DNA of 64,000 bases from assembly GCA_003104995.1 (NCBI GenBank), contig PQAO01000019.1, positions 1 to 64,000 on the forward strand, in the 5' to 3' direction. Origin of the DNA: Dehalococcoidia bacterium (lineage in GTDB: Bacteria > Chloroflexota > Dehalococcoidia > Tepidiformales > Tepidiformaceae). Numbering within the stretch: the first letter of the stretch is position 1; each line of letters starts with the position of its first letter. A program made the position numbers and the translations under genes. Of the stretch, positions 24,252-32,628 are shown piece after piece. The notes under the pieces were generated by a model. It searched no databases. It was not told where the DNA came from and saw only the letters and a program-made list of their open reading frames with translations.

Positions 24252-26492
24252 GTGAAGGGCGAACGCAAACGCCTCACGCGGCTGGCCGCGCTGCTGCCGG
24301 CATTGTTCGTTGCAATCGCCGCCGCCGCTGCCTGTTCGAGCGATTCGGCACCCCCGCCCGAACCCTCCCCCACTCCCGGTGCACCCCCTAGTTCTACCCC
24401 GCCGGCTACAACCCCGGCCACCCCGGGGGTCGAGCCGCTTCCTTCCCAGTCCCTCCAGGCCGCCCGCCTGCTCCTTCGCGAAGGGCGCGTGGAAGAAGCC
24501 CGTACCGCCTTCCAACGACTGGCAGCCGCGTCGCAAGACCCGACCGAACGCGCCGAAGCCTGGTTCGGCGCAGGCTCTGCCGCTCACGAGGCCGGCGACC
24601 GCGACGGGAGCCTCGAAGCCCTCCGCAAGGCCGTCTCCGAAGCGCCGCCCGGTTCCGCCGTGGCCGTCCGCGCGGGCTACCTTGCGGCAACTCGCCTCAA
24701 TGACGCGCAACAGTATTCCGAGGCGCTCGCATTCGCCCGGGCTACCGCCACCTCGGGCCCGCTCGCGCCGTACCTCCAGCACGAACTGGCCCGGGCCCTC
24801 GCCGGAGACGGTGATATCGCCGCCGCCAACGCCGCCTGGGATGCGCTGCTCGCCGATTCGGCCACCACCAGCACGCTCCGGGTCACCGTCCTCAGCGAGC
24901 GCGTCCGCCTCGCCCGCGATTCCGGCGACGATGGCGAGCTCGCTTCCCGGCTCGATGCGCTCATCGCGGCCACCGGTGACGCCCAGGCCCGCTACGACCG
25001 CGCCACCCTCGCAGCCGAGTACGGCGAGACCGCCGCGTTCAGCGCCAACCTGCTCGCCATCATCGCTGACTCGCCCATCTCGCGGTTCGCCACGCTCGCG
25101 ATAGCGGACCTGCGCGACGCAGGCGTGGCGATCGACCCGGGACAGGAGGGGCTGGTCTACTACCGCCGGGGCGCGTACCAGGAGGCGAAGCGCGTCCTCC
25201 TTCCCGCCCTCGAAGACCCCGCGGTGACGCCTGCCCAGGTCACCCTGCGCGCTTACTACCTGGCAGCGGCATATGAGGACAGCGGCGATGGCACGAACGC
25301 CGTCCGCTACTACGACCTGGCCGCCTCTACCGGGGCCGTCTCGCCATTCATCCACCGGGCGCGCTACTGGGCCGCCCGGGTGAGCGAAGACCTCGGTTTC
25401 GCCGCTGATGCCTCGCAACGTTATGTGCAGCTCGCCAGCGGCGGCCCCTCGGGTGAGTTTTCCGAAGAAGCCGCCTTCCGCGCCGGGTTCGTCCTCCTTC
25501 GCGCCGGCGAGACTAGCGCCGCCCTCGCGGCCTGGGAACAGGTAGGGGCCACAATCAGCGCACGCCTCGAGTACTGGCGCGGCCGAGCCCTCGAACTCCA
25601 GGGCGATGTCGCCGGGGCTACCGCTGCCTACCAGCGAGCCATCGCCGCAGGCCCTTACGACTTCCACGGCCTCGAAGCGGCCATCCGCCTCGGCACCCGC
25701 GAACCGGTCGATGCGGCCTATCGCGTCCGCCGACTCGAGCAGCCCGTTGATTGGGAGGCGATCGCGACCTGGCTTCGGGGGCGCATCCCGGGCGATTGGC
25801 CGGGTTCCCCGCCGACTGCCGCCTGTGACCTCGCCCGGAGCGGCCTCCACAACACGGCCCGTGACGAGATCCTCACCGCGTCCAGCGGCGCCGGCGCCTG
25901 GCGCACCCTTGAGCTCATCCGTGAAGCTTCCAGCTGCGGTTTGACCGACACCGCCGCCCGGCTCGCGGTCGGCCTCCGCCAGGCGGCGGGAGTCGCCTCG
26001 CACGAACCCCCCGCCGACCTGCTCCGCGTCTCCTACCCCATCGACTACAGCCAGACTCTCGGGACAGAAGCCCGTGGTGCGGGCCTCGACCCGCTCTTCT
26101 TTGCCGCGCTCGTCCGCCAGGAGAGCTTCTGGGATCCCACTGCCGGCTCCTCAGCAGGGGCGCTCGGCCTCACCCAGGTCATCCCGGCGACCGGCCAGGG
26201 CATCGCCGCGGCCCTTGGCGTGGCGCCTTTCGCCCCTGCCGACCTTTTCCGCCCGGCGATCGCCCTCAGGTTCGGCGCCTACTATCTCGGCGGGCAGGTG
26301 GCCCGCTTCGGCGACCCCCTCCTCGCGCTTACCGCCTACAACGCCGGCCCCGGTAACGCCATCCGCTGGTCCGAACGCGAACGGGCCACCGCTGCCGACC
26401 TGGTAGAGAGCATCGACTACCTCGAGACCAAGCTTTATGTCACGTACATCGTGGAAGCCTATGCCCTTTACGAGCTTGCCTGGGCTGAATAG
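24252..26492 (+). CDS. lytic transglycosylase lipoprotein with helical repeats
   Basis: A 746-residue Slt70-like enzyme that cleaves glycan strands of peptidoglycan to anhydro-muropeptides. Lipobox AAAC ends the signal peptide, a Pro/Thr linker runs to about residue 60, then TPR-like helical repeats fill about 70-600. The C-terminal SLT domain has catalytic Glu624 in LVRQESFWDP, followed by GALGLTQVIPATG and LTAYNAGPGNA. Start is GTG 24252. The long superhelix probably forms a ring as in Slt70. It is read away from alr. Confidence 0.93.
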   Translation: MKGERKRLTRLAALLPALFVAIAAAAACSSDSAPPPEPSPTPGAPPSSTPPATTPATPGVEPLPSQSLQAARLLLREGRVEEARTAFQRLAAASQDPTERAEAWFGAGSAAHEAGDRDGSLEALRKAVSEAPPGSAVAVRAGYLAATRLNDAQQYSEALAFARATATSGPLAPYLQHELARALAGDGDIAAANAAWDALLADSATTSTLRVTVLSERVRLARDSGDDGELASRLDALIAATGDAQARYDRATLAAEYGETAAFSANLLAIIADSPISRFATLAIADLRDAGVAIDPGQEGLVYYRRGAYQEAKRVLLPALEDPAVTPAQVTLRAYYLAAAYEDSGDGTNAVRYYDLAASTGAVSPFIHRARYWAARVSEDLGFAADASQRYVQLASGGPSGEFSEEAAFRAGFVLLRAGETSAALAAWEQVGATISARLEYWRGRALELQGDVAGATAAYQRAIAAGPYDFHGLEAAIRLGTREPVDAAYRVRRLEQPVDWEAIATWLRGRIPGDWPGSPPTAACDLARSGLHNTARDEILTASSGAGAWRTLELIREASSCGLTDTAARLAVGLRQAAGVASHEPPADLLRVSYPIDYSQTLGTEARGAGLDPLFFAALVRQESFWDPTAGSSAGALGLTQVIPATGQGIAAALGVAPFAPADLFRPAIALRFGAYYLGGQVARFGDPLLALTAYNAGPGNAIRWSERERATAADLVESIDYLETKLYVTYIVEAYALYELAWAE

Positions 26493-26499
26493 CCGCCGA

Positions 26500-26529
26500 T
26501 TCGACCGGTAGATTGCGGTAGGTTATGGT
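26500..26529 (+). promoter_or_regulatory. probable rpmH promoter
   Basis: TTCGAC (26500-26505) and TATGGT (26524-26529) spaced by 18 bases, 38 bases before the rpmH ATG. The same TTCGAC element appears as -35 before the fluoride riboswitch. Confidence 0.45.
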
Positions 26530-26567
26530 AATGGTTCGCGTCTCATATCGGACCTGGAGCAATCCCA

Positions 26568-26711
26568 ATGTCAACCAAGCGAACTTATCAGCCCCACACC
26601 ATCCCGCGCAGGCGAGTCCATGGCTTCCTCAAGCGCATGTCGACCCGAGCCGGCCGTGCCATCTTGAAGACACGCCGCGCTCGTGGCCGCAAGCGTCTGA
26701 CCGTCGTTTAG
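26568..26711 (+). CDS. rpmH: 50S ribosomal protein L34
   Basis: A 47-residue, very basic ribosomal protein with the full L34 signature: [17 protein letters not shown], then [21 protein letters not shown] and the closing RLTV. The ATG at 26568 gives the standard N-terminus MSTKRTYQP; no strong ribosome-binding site is visible (GGAGCAAT at -15). It leads the rpmH-rnpA-yidD cluster, with rnpA starting 18 bases later, the near-universal bacterial order. dnaA, often divergent from rpmH, is not here; the lytic transglycosylase takes that place. Confidence 0.97.
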   Translation: MSTKRTYQPHTIPRRRVHGFLKRMSTRAGRAILKTRRARGRKRLTVV

Positions 26712-26728
26712 CCTGCGAGCAGCGACCC

Positions 26729-27067
26729 ATGAAGCGCGCCGAACGGCTGCGCAAAGGTCGTGAGTTCGACACCGCCTATTCGAAGGGGACCGTTGTATCC
26801 GGTCCCCTTCTTGTTATCCGCGTTTTGCCCAACGGCCTCGATTTTACGCGCTGGGGGTTCGCGGTCGGCAAGAGGCTCGCGAAACGCGCGACCGACCGCA
26901 ACCGGCTCAGGCGCCGGCTGCGCGAACTTGCCCGCACGCTCCCCGTCCGGCCGGGTTACGATGTCATCGTGACCGCGCGCAACGGGTCTCTCGAAGCCAC
27001 ATCGCCCCGGCTGGAACTTGCCATGTCCACCGTCCTGGCGAAGGCCGGCCTTTTGGAGGACCGGTGA
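26729..27067 (+). CDS. rnpA: ribonuclease P protein component
   Basis: The 112-residue protein cofactor of RNase P, which processes tRNA 5' ends with its RNA subunit. [15 protein letters not shown] is the family start, [23 protein letters not shown] is the RNR signature, and [11 protein letters not shown] the late strand. ATG 26729 gives MKRAERL. It ends inside the yidD start (GTGA overlap), so the two are translationally coupled. Confidence 0.97.
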   Translation: MKRAERLRKGREFDTAYSKGTVVSGPLLVIRVLPNGLDFTRWGFAVGKRLAKRATDRNRLRRRLRELARTLPVRPGYDVIVTARNGSLEATSPRLELAMSTVLAKAGLLEDR

Positions 27068-27297
27068 AGCGCATCAACGTGCTCCTCGGCAAGCCCATTC
27101 TGTGGATGGTCATTGCCTACCAGAACACCATCTCTCGCATTCTCCCGCCATCGTGCAGGTACGAACCGACATGCTCGTGGTACGCCCGCGAGGCCTTGCG
27201 GCGCCACGGCGCGTTCCGTGGGAGCTGGCTCGCACTGCGGCGGCTGACCCGCTGCCGTCCCGGTGGCGGCCGCGGCTACGATCCGGTCCCCGACTAG
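27064..27297 (+). CDS. yidD: YidD membrane protein insertion factor
   Basis: A 77-residue membrane-associated protein that assists YidC/Sec insertion. The family core [20 protein letters not shown] and [18 protein letters not shown] are complete, including the three cysteines. Translation begins at GTG 27064 overlapping the rnpA stop. yidC itself follows 1.8 kb later, separated by the parS cluster and a lipoprotein gene, a break in the common rnpA-yidD-yidC run. Confidence 0.95.
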   Translation: MKRINVLLGKPILWMVIAYQNTISRILPPSCRYEPTCSWYAREALRRHGAFRGSWLALRRLTRCRPGGGRGYDPVPD

Positions 27298-27583
27298 CAC
27301 CGAATTCCTTCATCTCTTGTCGCTCATCCTCGGTCTACCGATTTCGCCGGTCACGGCGCCATCGCGTTCAAGCAATCGTTCGCGCCGCGAGGGCGCAACG
27401 CGCGACGCCAAGATGGTGGCGACGTTCGCGCGCGTTGAGCGCCGTGTGCGCAACGCGCGACGCCCCCTCTGCCTCCGGCGATCCGCCGCCGCCGCACCAA
27501 CGCATCCGGAGTGGCCTCGCATCCAGGGACTGCAAGCGAAGCCAGGGCGAGGGGAAGCTCCGGTCTCGCTGCCTGCCCTGCTT
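27298..27583. other. intergenic region with a 17-base direct repeat
   Basis: This stretch holds two exact copies of the 17-mer GCGCAACGCGCGACGCC at 27393-27409 and 27448-27464, 55 bases apart, and many GCGC/CGCG steps. I searched by eye for DnaA boxes (TTATCCACA) and found only weak matches, so I cannot call an origin. No gene is credible here. Confidence 0.6.
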
Positions 27584-27611
27584 GTCCGGTGTTTCACGTG
27601 AAACACCGGAC
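27584..27611. promoter_or_regulatory. parS site 1 in a 28-base perfect palindrome
   Basis: TGTTTCACGTGAAACA at 27590-27605 is the exact bacterial parS consensus bound by ParB. Here it is extended by GTCCGG/CCGGAC to a 28-base perfect palindrome. Confidence 0.95.
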
Positions 27612-27695
27612 GACGGGAGTTCCATGGGCTACCGTATGATTCGTGCACCCAGAACCGTTGTCGGCCCTCTCCGATGCCACTTGCCCGCATGCCGT

Positions 27696-27711
27696 TGTTT
27701 CACGTGAAACA
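27696..27711. promoter_or_regulatory. parS site 2
   Basis: Exact TGTTTCACGTGAAACA, 106 bases after site 1. Confidence 0.95.
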
Positions 27712-27772
27712 TGCTTGGCCGGTCTCCGCGCGGGGGCTACGTCGTGCACCCGACATCGTGCACCTCCCCTTG

Positions 27773-27788
27773 TGTTTCACGTGAAACG
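27773..27788. promoter_or_regulatory. parS site 3
   Basis: TGTTTCACGTGAAACG, one mismatch from consensus, 77 bases after site 2. Confidence 0.92.
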
Positions 27789-27856
27789 GCCGTCCGCGCC
27801 TCCGGCGCAGGATGCTGCATACTTCGCCCGGCGCGTTCCCTGTTGGGCCACCGGGC

Positions 27857-27878
27857 CACTGTTTCACGTGAAACAGTG
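27857..27878. promoter_or_regulatory. parS site 4
   Basis: Exact 16-base parS at 27860-27875 extended to a 22-base palindrome by CAC/GTG. Confidence 0.95.
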
Positions 27879-27909
27879 CTCCTCTATTAGCACATATGTT
27901 CGCCAAAGG

Positions 27910-27925
27910 CGTTTCACGTGAAACT
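27910..27925. promoter_or_regulatory. parS site 5
   Basis: CGTTTCACGTGAAACT: the 14-base core palindrome is intact, outer bases differ. It lies 48 bases before the lipoprotein start codon and probably overlaps that gene's promoter. Confidence 0.9.
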
Positions 27926-27972
27926 CAACGGGCCGTGCTCCCCATAACGCACGCCGCTGCTACTATTGCGCG

Positions 27973-29112
27973 GTGAATCTCCGCCGTGCCCCATTGATCG
28001 GGGCCATTCTTCTCTGCCTACCAGTCTTCGCCGCCTGTGTCCGCGTCACCAACCCGGATGGCTGGGCCGCTCCCGTCATCGACGGCCAGGATGTCTACGT
28101 CTCTACCTCCAAAGGCCATATCTCCGCCGTCACCCTCCAGGACGGCGACGCAGCCACCGCCCGCTGGACCTTCCCCGATAAAGACCGCGACCCCGATAAG
28201 AAGATTGAACCCGAAGCTATCTATGGCGATCCGGTAATCGACGGCGACCGCGTCTACCTTGCGACCTTCTCCGCGGGCGTCTTCGCTCTCAACAAGGCCG
28301 ACGGCCGGCCGGTCTGGCCAACCAACGGGACCAACACCAGCCAGATCAAGGGCAATCTCGCCGGCGGAGTCGCCCTCGCCAACGGAATTCTCTACTTCGG
28401 CACCACCGAGGGCCGCCTCTACGCCTGGAACGCTAGCGACGGCAGCCCGGCCTGGCCTGAACCCAAACGCTTCGACCGTGGCATCTGGGCCACCCCTGTC
28501 GTGGCCGGCGATACCCTCTTCGTCGCCACCATGGGCGGCGAAGTCCACGCCCTCTCCCTCGCCGACGGCTCCCCGGCCTGGATCGACCCCTTTGTCGCTA
28601 CCGGCGCCATCGCCGATTTGTTCGCCCTCGATGATGGCCGCCTCTTCGTGCCCAGCATCAACCGCCACGCCTACGTCCTCAACGCAGAGGATGGGACCAT
28701 CCTCGCCGACTACCGTGCCCGTGATTGGGTCTGGACCGAGCCTGCCGTCACTGACTCCCACGTCTTCTTCGGGGACTTCGGTGGGCATGTGTACGGGCTT
28801 GACATAACTGCTACCCCGGCGAGCCCCCTCTGGGACCCGGTCAGCCTTGAGGGCGAGCGCGTGAAAGCCGGCGCCGCCATCATCGGTGATGTGCTCATCG
28901 TTGCCGACCGAAAACCCGTGGTCACCTTCATCAACGCCACCACCGGACAGATCCTCAACCGGGTCCCCATCGAGGACGCCGGCACCGTCCGTTCGAATGT
29001 CCACGTCGCCGATGGTTTCGCTTACATCCTCACGACGAAAGGCCGTCTCTTCCGCGCCAACCCCCAGAACTACTCGGTCGCCGAGATCGCACTCACCGGG
29101 GTGAAGAAGTGA
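27973..29112 (+). CDS. PQQ-like beta-propeller lipoprotein (BamB-like fold)
   Basis: A 379-residue lipoprotein made of PQQ-type beta-propeller blades. Lipobox FAAC follows a short signal peptide (GTG start at 27973). Repeats of the form GxLYAWNASDGSPAW, GEVHALSLADGSPAW and YVLNAEDGTI mark at least six blades. The fold is shared with BamB, but this lineage may lack a typical outer membrane, so a BAM role is not assumed. It overlaps yidC by four bases, so it may act with membrane protein insertion. parS sites lie directly upstream. Confidence 0.88.
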   Translation: MNLRRAPLIGAILLCLPVFAACVRVTNPDGWAAPVIDGQDVYVSTSKGHISAVTLQDGDAATARWTFPDKDRDPDKKIEPEAIYGDPVIDGDRVYLATFSAGVFALNKADGRPVWPTNGTNTSQIKGNLAGGVALANGILYFGTTEGRLYAWNASDGSPAWPEPKRFDRGIWATPVVAGDTLFVATMGGEVHALSLADGSPAWIDPFVATGAIADLFALDDGRLFVPSINRHAYVLNAEDGTILADYRARDWVWTEPAVTDSHVFFGDFGGHVYGLDITATPASPLWDPVSLEGERVKAGAAIIGDVLIVADRKPVVTFINATTGQILNRVPIEDAGTVRSNVHVADGFAYILTTKGRLFRANPQNYSVAEIALTGVKK

Positions 29113-29960
29113 TCGGCGAAATCTTCACCCTCCTCCTGATGAACCCGATGGTGAACCTGCTGGTTCTCCTGAATAACGTCCTCTTCGATAGCTTCGGCCT
29201 CGCGATCATCGCCTTCACCATCCTCATCCGGCTGGTCACCTTCCCCCTGACCCTCCGCCAGCTCCACGTTACCCGCTCCATGCAGGGCATCCAGCCCCGC
29301 ATCCAGGAGATCAACAAGAAGTACAGCGACCCCAAGCGCCGCCAGGAAGAAGTCATGAAGCTCTACCGGGAGAGCGGAGTGAACCCCCTCGGCTGCCTGG
29401 GCCCCATGCTCCTCCAGTTCCCCATCCTGATCGCGCTGTACAACGCCGTCCGCATCGCCCTCCCCAACTCCCCGGAAGCGCTCGAGAAACTGTCCAGCCA
29501 CCTCTACGACTGGTCCTATCTCCAGCATGCCGTGCCGGTCCAGGAACACTTCCTCACCATGGACCTGCGCGAACCCAACCTGCTCTTCGTCGTGCTCGTG
29601 GGCGTCACGACGTGGGCGCAATCCAAGACCACGGTGACGGTGACCACCGACGAACGCGTCCGCTCGCAGCAACAGATGATGAATATCATGCTGCCGCTCA
29701 TGTTCGCGTTCTTCGCGCTCCAGTTCCCCAGCGGCGTGAGCCTCTACTGGGTGGTCAACTCCATCGTTGGCGTCACCTTCAACATCCTGACGTACGGGTT
29801 CCCTGCCCTTCGCATCGAACCCATCTTCAAGGTGCGCGCGCCCCGCGCACCCGCGGCGGAAATCCAGCCCACTACCGCCGCCCTTACCTCCGATCGAGAA
29901 TTGAGGACCACACATGGATCAGGCCGAAGCAAGCGGCAAAACCGTCGAAGACGCCCTTAA
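29109..29960 (+). CDS. yidC: YidC/Oxa1-family membrane protein insertase
   Basis: Inserts and folds membrane proteins. At 283 residues it is the short form without a large periplasmic domain. Helix 1 is around 12-40, then the cytoplasmic hairpin QPRIQEINKKYSDPKRRQEEVMKLYRESGVNPLG, the classic YidC block, then GPMLLQFPILIALYNAVR and two or three more helices including LMFAFFALQFPSGVSLYW. The basic tail (RSKRQNRRRRP) may touch ribosomes. GTG 29109 overlaps the lipoprotein stop; the 3' end overlaps jag by 47 bases. Confidence 0.96.
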   Translation: MIGEIFTLLLMNPMVNLLVLLNNVLFDSFGLAIIAFTILIRLVTFPLTLRQLHVTRSMQGIQPRIQEINKKYSDPKRRQEEVMKLYRESGVNPLGCLGPMLLQFPILIALYNAVRIALPNSPEALEKLSSHLYDWSYLQHAVPVQEHFLTMDLREPNLLFVVLVGVTTWAQSKTTVTVTTDERVRSQQQMMNIMLPLMFAFFALQFPSGVSLYWVVNSIVGVTFNILTYGFPALRIEPIFKVRAPRAPAAEIQPTTAALTSDRELRTTHGSGRSKRQNRRRRP

Positions 29961-31005
29961 CCGGGCGCTCGCAAAACTCGGCGCCAATCGGGACGAAGTC
30001 GAATTCGTTGTCCTCGACGAAGGCAAGCGCGGCGGCCTCTTCGGCCGCGGCGGGCGTGACGCCGTCGTCCGCGTTACCCGGCTCACCGGCGCCCAGCGCG
30101 CCGCGGCGCCTCCTCCTCCACCCGATACCCGTATTCCCCGCGGCCAGCCCTCTGGCCAGCCCCGCCGCGGCAACGGCCAGCGTCCCCAGCGCGGCGCCCC
30201 ACGGACCGACGCCCGCGGTGGCGGCGGCCGCCAGGGCGGAGGCGCGCCCAGGGGCGCCCGTGGCGGCGTCGAACCCGTCATGCCCAAACTCACCGATGCC
30301 GACTTCCTCCGCCCCCGCGGCGAAGCCGCCCCCGCTGAACCTGCACCAGAAGGCGACCGGGGCCGCCCGCGAGGCGCCCGGAACGGCGGCCGCGGCACCC
30401 CCGGCGCACCTCACCCTGAACGCCACCAGGGGGCGGAACGTCCCCCGCGCGCGGAGCGCCCCGAACGGGAACGCCGCCGCCCTCGCGATGAAGCCCGGGA
30501 ACCCCAGGAACACGTTGCCCCTGATATCAACGCCGAAGAGGTCGATTTCGCCGCCCAGACCGTCGACGACATCCTTCGCATCCTCGACATCGACGCTGAG
30601 ATCTCGATCCGCGAGCCCGTCACTCCCGGCGATGGCCTCGGGAGTGTCCTCGCCGTCATCGACATCAAGGGAGAGGACCTCGGCCTCCTCATCGGCCGCC
30701 GGGGCGATACCCTCATCGCCCTCCAGTACCTCGTCAACCTCTTCCTCTCGCGCCGCTACCCGGGCAAGGGCGCTATCACCATCGATGTCGAGCACTACCG
30801 CCACCGCAACGAAGAGCGCATCATCGCCCTCGCCCAGCGCATGGCCGACCGCGTCCGCGAGACCGGCAGCCCCATCACACTCGAGCCCATGAGTGCCGCC
30901 GAACGCCGCCTGGTGCACATCACCTTCGCAGAAGACCCCGAACTCGAAACCAACAGCATCGGCGAGGGCGAAAACCGCAAGGTCGTCATCAGCCTTAGAA
31001 GCTAG
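29914..31005 (+). CDS. jag: Jag/KhpB RNA-binding protein with long disordered linker
   Basis: A 363-residue protein with the three Jag parts: the Jag_N domain (about 5-55, EDALNRALAKLGANRDEVEF), a KH domain with the GxxG loop in LGLLIGRRGDTL (about 250-265) and a C-terminal R3H region (RRLVHITFAEDPELETNSIGEGENRKVVI). Between them about 125 residues are Pro/Arg/Gly-rich and surely disordered, longer than in most homologues. KhpB binds RNA and affects cell elongation in Firmicutes. The order yidC-jag is conserved. It overlaps yidC by 47 bases. Confidence 0.95.
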   Translation: MDQAEASGKTVEDALNRALAKLGANRDEVEFVVLDEGKRGGLFGRGGRDAVVRVTRLTGAQRAAAPPPPPDTRIPRGQPSGQPRRGNGQRPQRGAPRTDARGGGGRQGGGAPRGARGGVEPVMPKLTDADFLRPRGEAAPAEPAPEGDRGRPRGARNGGRGTPGAPHPERHQGAERPPRAERPERERRRPRDEAREPQEHVAPDINAEEVDFAAQTVDDILRILDIDAEISIREPVTPGDGLGSVLAVIDIKGEDLGLLIGRRGDTLIALQYLVNLFLSRRYPGKGAITIDVEHYRHRNEERIIALAQRMADRVRETGSPITLEPMSAAERRLVHITFAEDPELETNSIGEGENRKVVISLRS

Positions 31006-31018
31006 GGAGGGCATCGCG

Positions 31019-31858
31019 ACGCACATCCTCGTCGCCGGCAACGTCACGCTGGACCGCACACCCCAGGGCGGGTGGGCGCCGGGCGGCCCGTCCCTGTACA
31101 CGGCCCAGACCGCGCGTGCCCTCGGCGTCATCAGCGTGACGCTCATCACCGGCATGCACCCGGACTTCGACCAGCGCGCGCTGGCCGGGCTCGACGTGCG
31201 CTCCACGCCCGCTGCCGACCTCCCGCGCTACGCCAACACCTATGACGCCGCCGGTGCCCGCACCCAGTTCCTCCTGAGCGAAGGGGAACCGCTCGCCCTC
31301 GTTCCCCACCTCCGTCCCGGCGAAACCCCCGACGCCGTCCTCTACGCGCCCGCCTACCACGAATTCCGCCGCGCCCCACTCCGTTTTCGCGAATCTCTGA
31401 CTGGGGTCGCCCTCCAGGGAACCCTCCGCAGCGTGACCGCGGACCAGCGCGTCATCCCCCACCCGGAGCCCCTGCGCGCCGCCTCCAGGTTCGTGCGGCC
31501 CGGCTGGGTCGCCTTCTTCAGCGACGAGGATACGCCAGCCCCGGAGGCCCTGGCCCGCCACCTCGCGAGCCAGAAAGTGCTGGCCATCCTGACGCGTGGC
31601 CACAATGGCGCTACACTGTTCGAACTGGATGGCACAGCACAGCACTGGCCAGCTCTGCCGGCTACCCCGGTGGATCCCACGGGGGCAGGCGATTGCTTCG
31701 CCTCCGCCTTCATGGTCCGCCTCGCGGAAACTGACGACCTCGCAACGGCGATGCGATTCGCCCTTGCGGCAGGAGCCCTCGCCGTGGAGCACTCCGGCAT
31801 CGCCGGACTCCCCACCCGCGAGGCCATCGAAGCACGCATGAACCGGGAGGCCGCCTAG
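31019..31858 (+). CDS. PfkB-family carbohydrate kinase with apparent ACG start
   Basis: A 279-residue sugar kinase of the PfkB/ribokinase family. The C-terminal signature VDPTGAGDCFASAFM carries the anion hole and catalytic Asp, and GGPSLYTAQTARALG is the substrate-side motif. No ATG, GTG or TTG occurs in frame near the ribosome site AGGGAGG (31004-31010). The family N-terminus (M-HILVAGNVTLD) falls exactly on ACG at 31019, eight bases after the site; ATC at 31013 is the other choice. A distant in-frame GTG at 30893 lies deep in jag. The gene sits between jag and parA and overlaps the latter by one base. Substrate unknown. Confidence 0.82.
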   Translation, partial: THILVAGNVTLDRTPQGGWAPGGPSLYTAQTARALGVISVTLITGMHPDFDQRALAGLDVRSTPAADLPRYANTYDAAGARTQFLLSEGEPLALVPHLRPGETPDAVLYAPAYHEFRRAPLRFRESLTGVALQGTLRSVTADQRVIPHPEPLRAASRFVRPGWVAFFSDEDTPAPEALARHLASQKVLAILTRGHNGATLFELDGTAQHWPALPATPVDPTGAGDCFASAFMVRLAETDDLATAMRFALAAGALAVEHSGIAGLPTREAIEARMNREAA

Positions 31859-32628
31859 TGGCAGCGAAAATCGTTTCCCTCGTCAACCAGAAGGGGGGCG
31901 TCGGCAAGACCACTACCGCCGTTTCCCTCGCCGTCGCCCTCGGCCGCCGTGGCCAGCGCGTCCTCCTCATCGACCTCGATCCCCAGGCTAACGCGACCTC
32001 CGCCCTCGGCGTCAGCGGCGCCGGCCAGCCCGGCACCTACGACGCCCTCCTCGATGAAGTGCCCATGGCCGACTGCATCGTCCGCGTCGCCGAAGAAGGC
32101 GTCGATCTCGTCCCCTCCAGTGCCGAGCTCTCGGGCGCCGAAGTCGAGCTCGTCCCCGTCCTTGCCCGCGAACGCCGGCTCACCAACGCCATTCACCCCA
32201 TCCGCGACCATTACGACTGGGTGCTCATCGATTGCCCCCCGTCCCTTGGGCTCCTCACGATCAACGCCCTCACGGTCAGCGATAGCGTCATCATCCCGGT
32301 CCAGTGCGAATACATGGCCCTCGAAGGCCTCAGCCGCCTCATGGAAACGCTCGACCTGGTGAAGCGCAGCCTCAACCCGGGTCTCCACGTCCTCGGCCTC
32401 ATCCTCACCATGTTCGATGCCCGCACCCGCCTCGCCCAGCAGGTTGTCGATGAGGTCCGCGGCCACTTTCCCCAGACCTTCGCAACCATCATCCCGCGCT
32501 CGGTCCGCCTCAGCGAAGCGCCGAGCCATGGCCAATCCATCTTCCGTTACGACCAGGGTGGCCGTTCCGCGACCGCCTACGACGCCGTTGCCTCCGAACT
32601 TCTTGAACGCGCAGGAGTGGCCGTATGA
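31858..32628 (+). CDS. parA: chromosome partitioning ATPase ParA/Soj
   Basis: A 256-residue Walker ATPase that moves ParB-parS complexes over the nucleoid. The deviant P-loop is VNQKGGVGKTTTAVSLA (residues 9-25), Walker A' is LLIDLDPQANATSALG and Walker B YDWVLIDCPPSLGLLT. GTG start at 31858 shares one base with the PfkB stop. The short form without an N-terminal DNA-binding domain is the chromosomal Soj type. Operon with parB by ATGA overlap; five parS sites lie 4 kb upstream. Confidence 0.97.
   Translation: MAAKIVSLVNQKGGVGKTTTAVSLAVALGRRGQRVLLIDLDPQANATSALGVSGAGQPGTYDALLDEVPMADCIVRVAEEGVDLVPSSAELSGAEVELVPVLARERRLTNAIHPIRDHYDWVLIDCPPSLGLLTINALTVSDSVIIPVQCEYMALEGLSRLMETLDLVKRSLNPGLHVLGLILTMFDARTRLAQQVVDEVRGHFPQTFATIIPRSVRLSEAPSHGQSIFRYDQGGRSATAYDAVASELLERAGVAV

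Noticed and set aside
23003-24421. Alanine racemase reading frame extended to an ATG at 24421
   Set aside because: The extra 93 codons overlap the start of the divergent transglycosylase gene and are Gly/Arg-rich; the GTG at 24142 gives the normal enzyme length.
23673-26003. Long minus-strand frame opposite the lytic transglycosylase
   Set aside because: It overlaps two well-supported genes and shows only Gly/Arg/Ala-rich shadow translation.
27298-27972. Chromosome origin (oriC) between yidD and the propeller lipoprotein
   Set aside because: parS sites alone do not define an origin; no DnaA box cluster or AT-rich unwinding stretch was seen and dnaA is absent.
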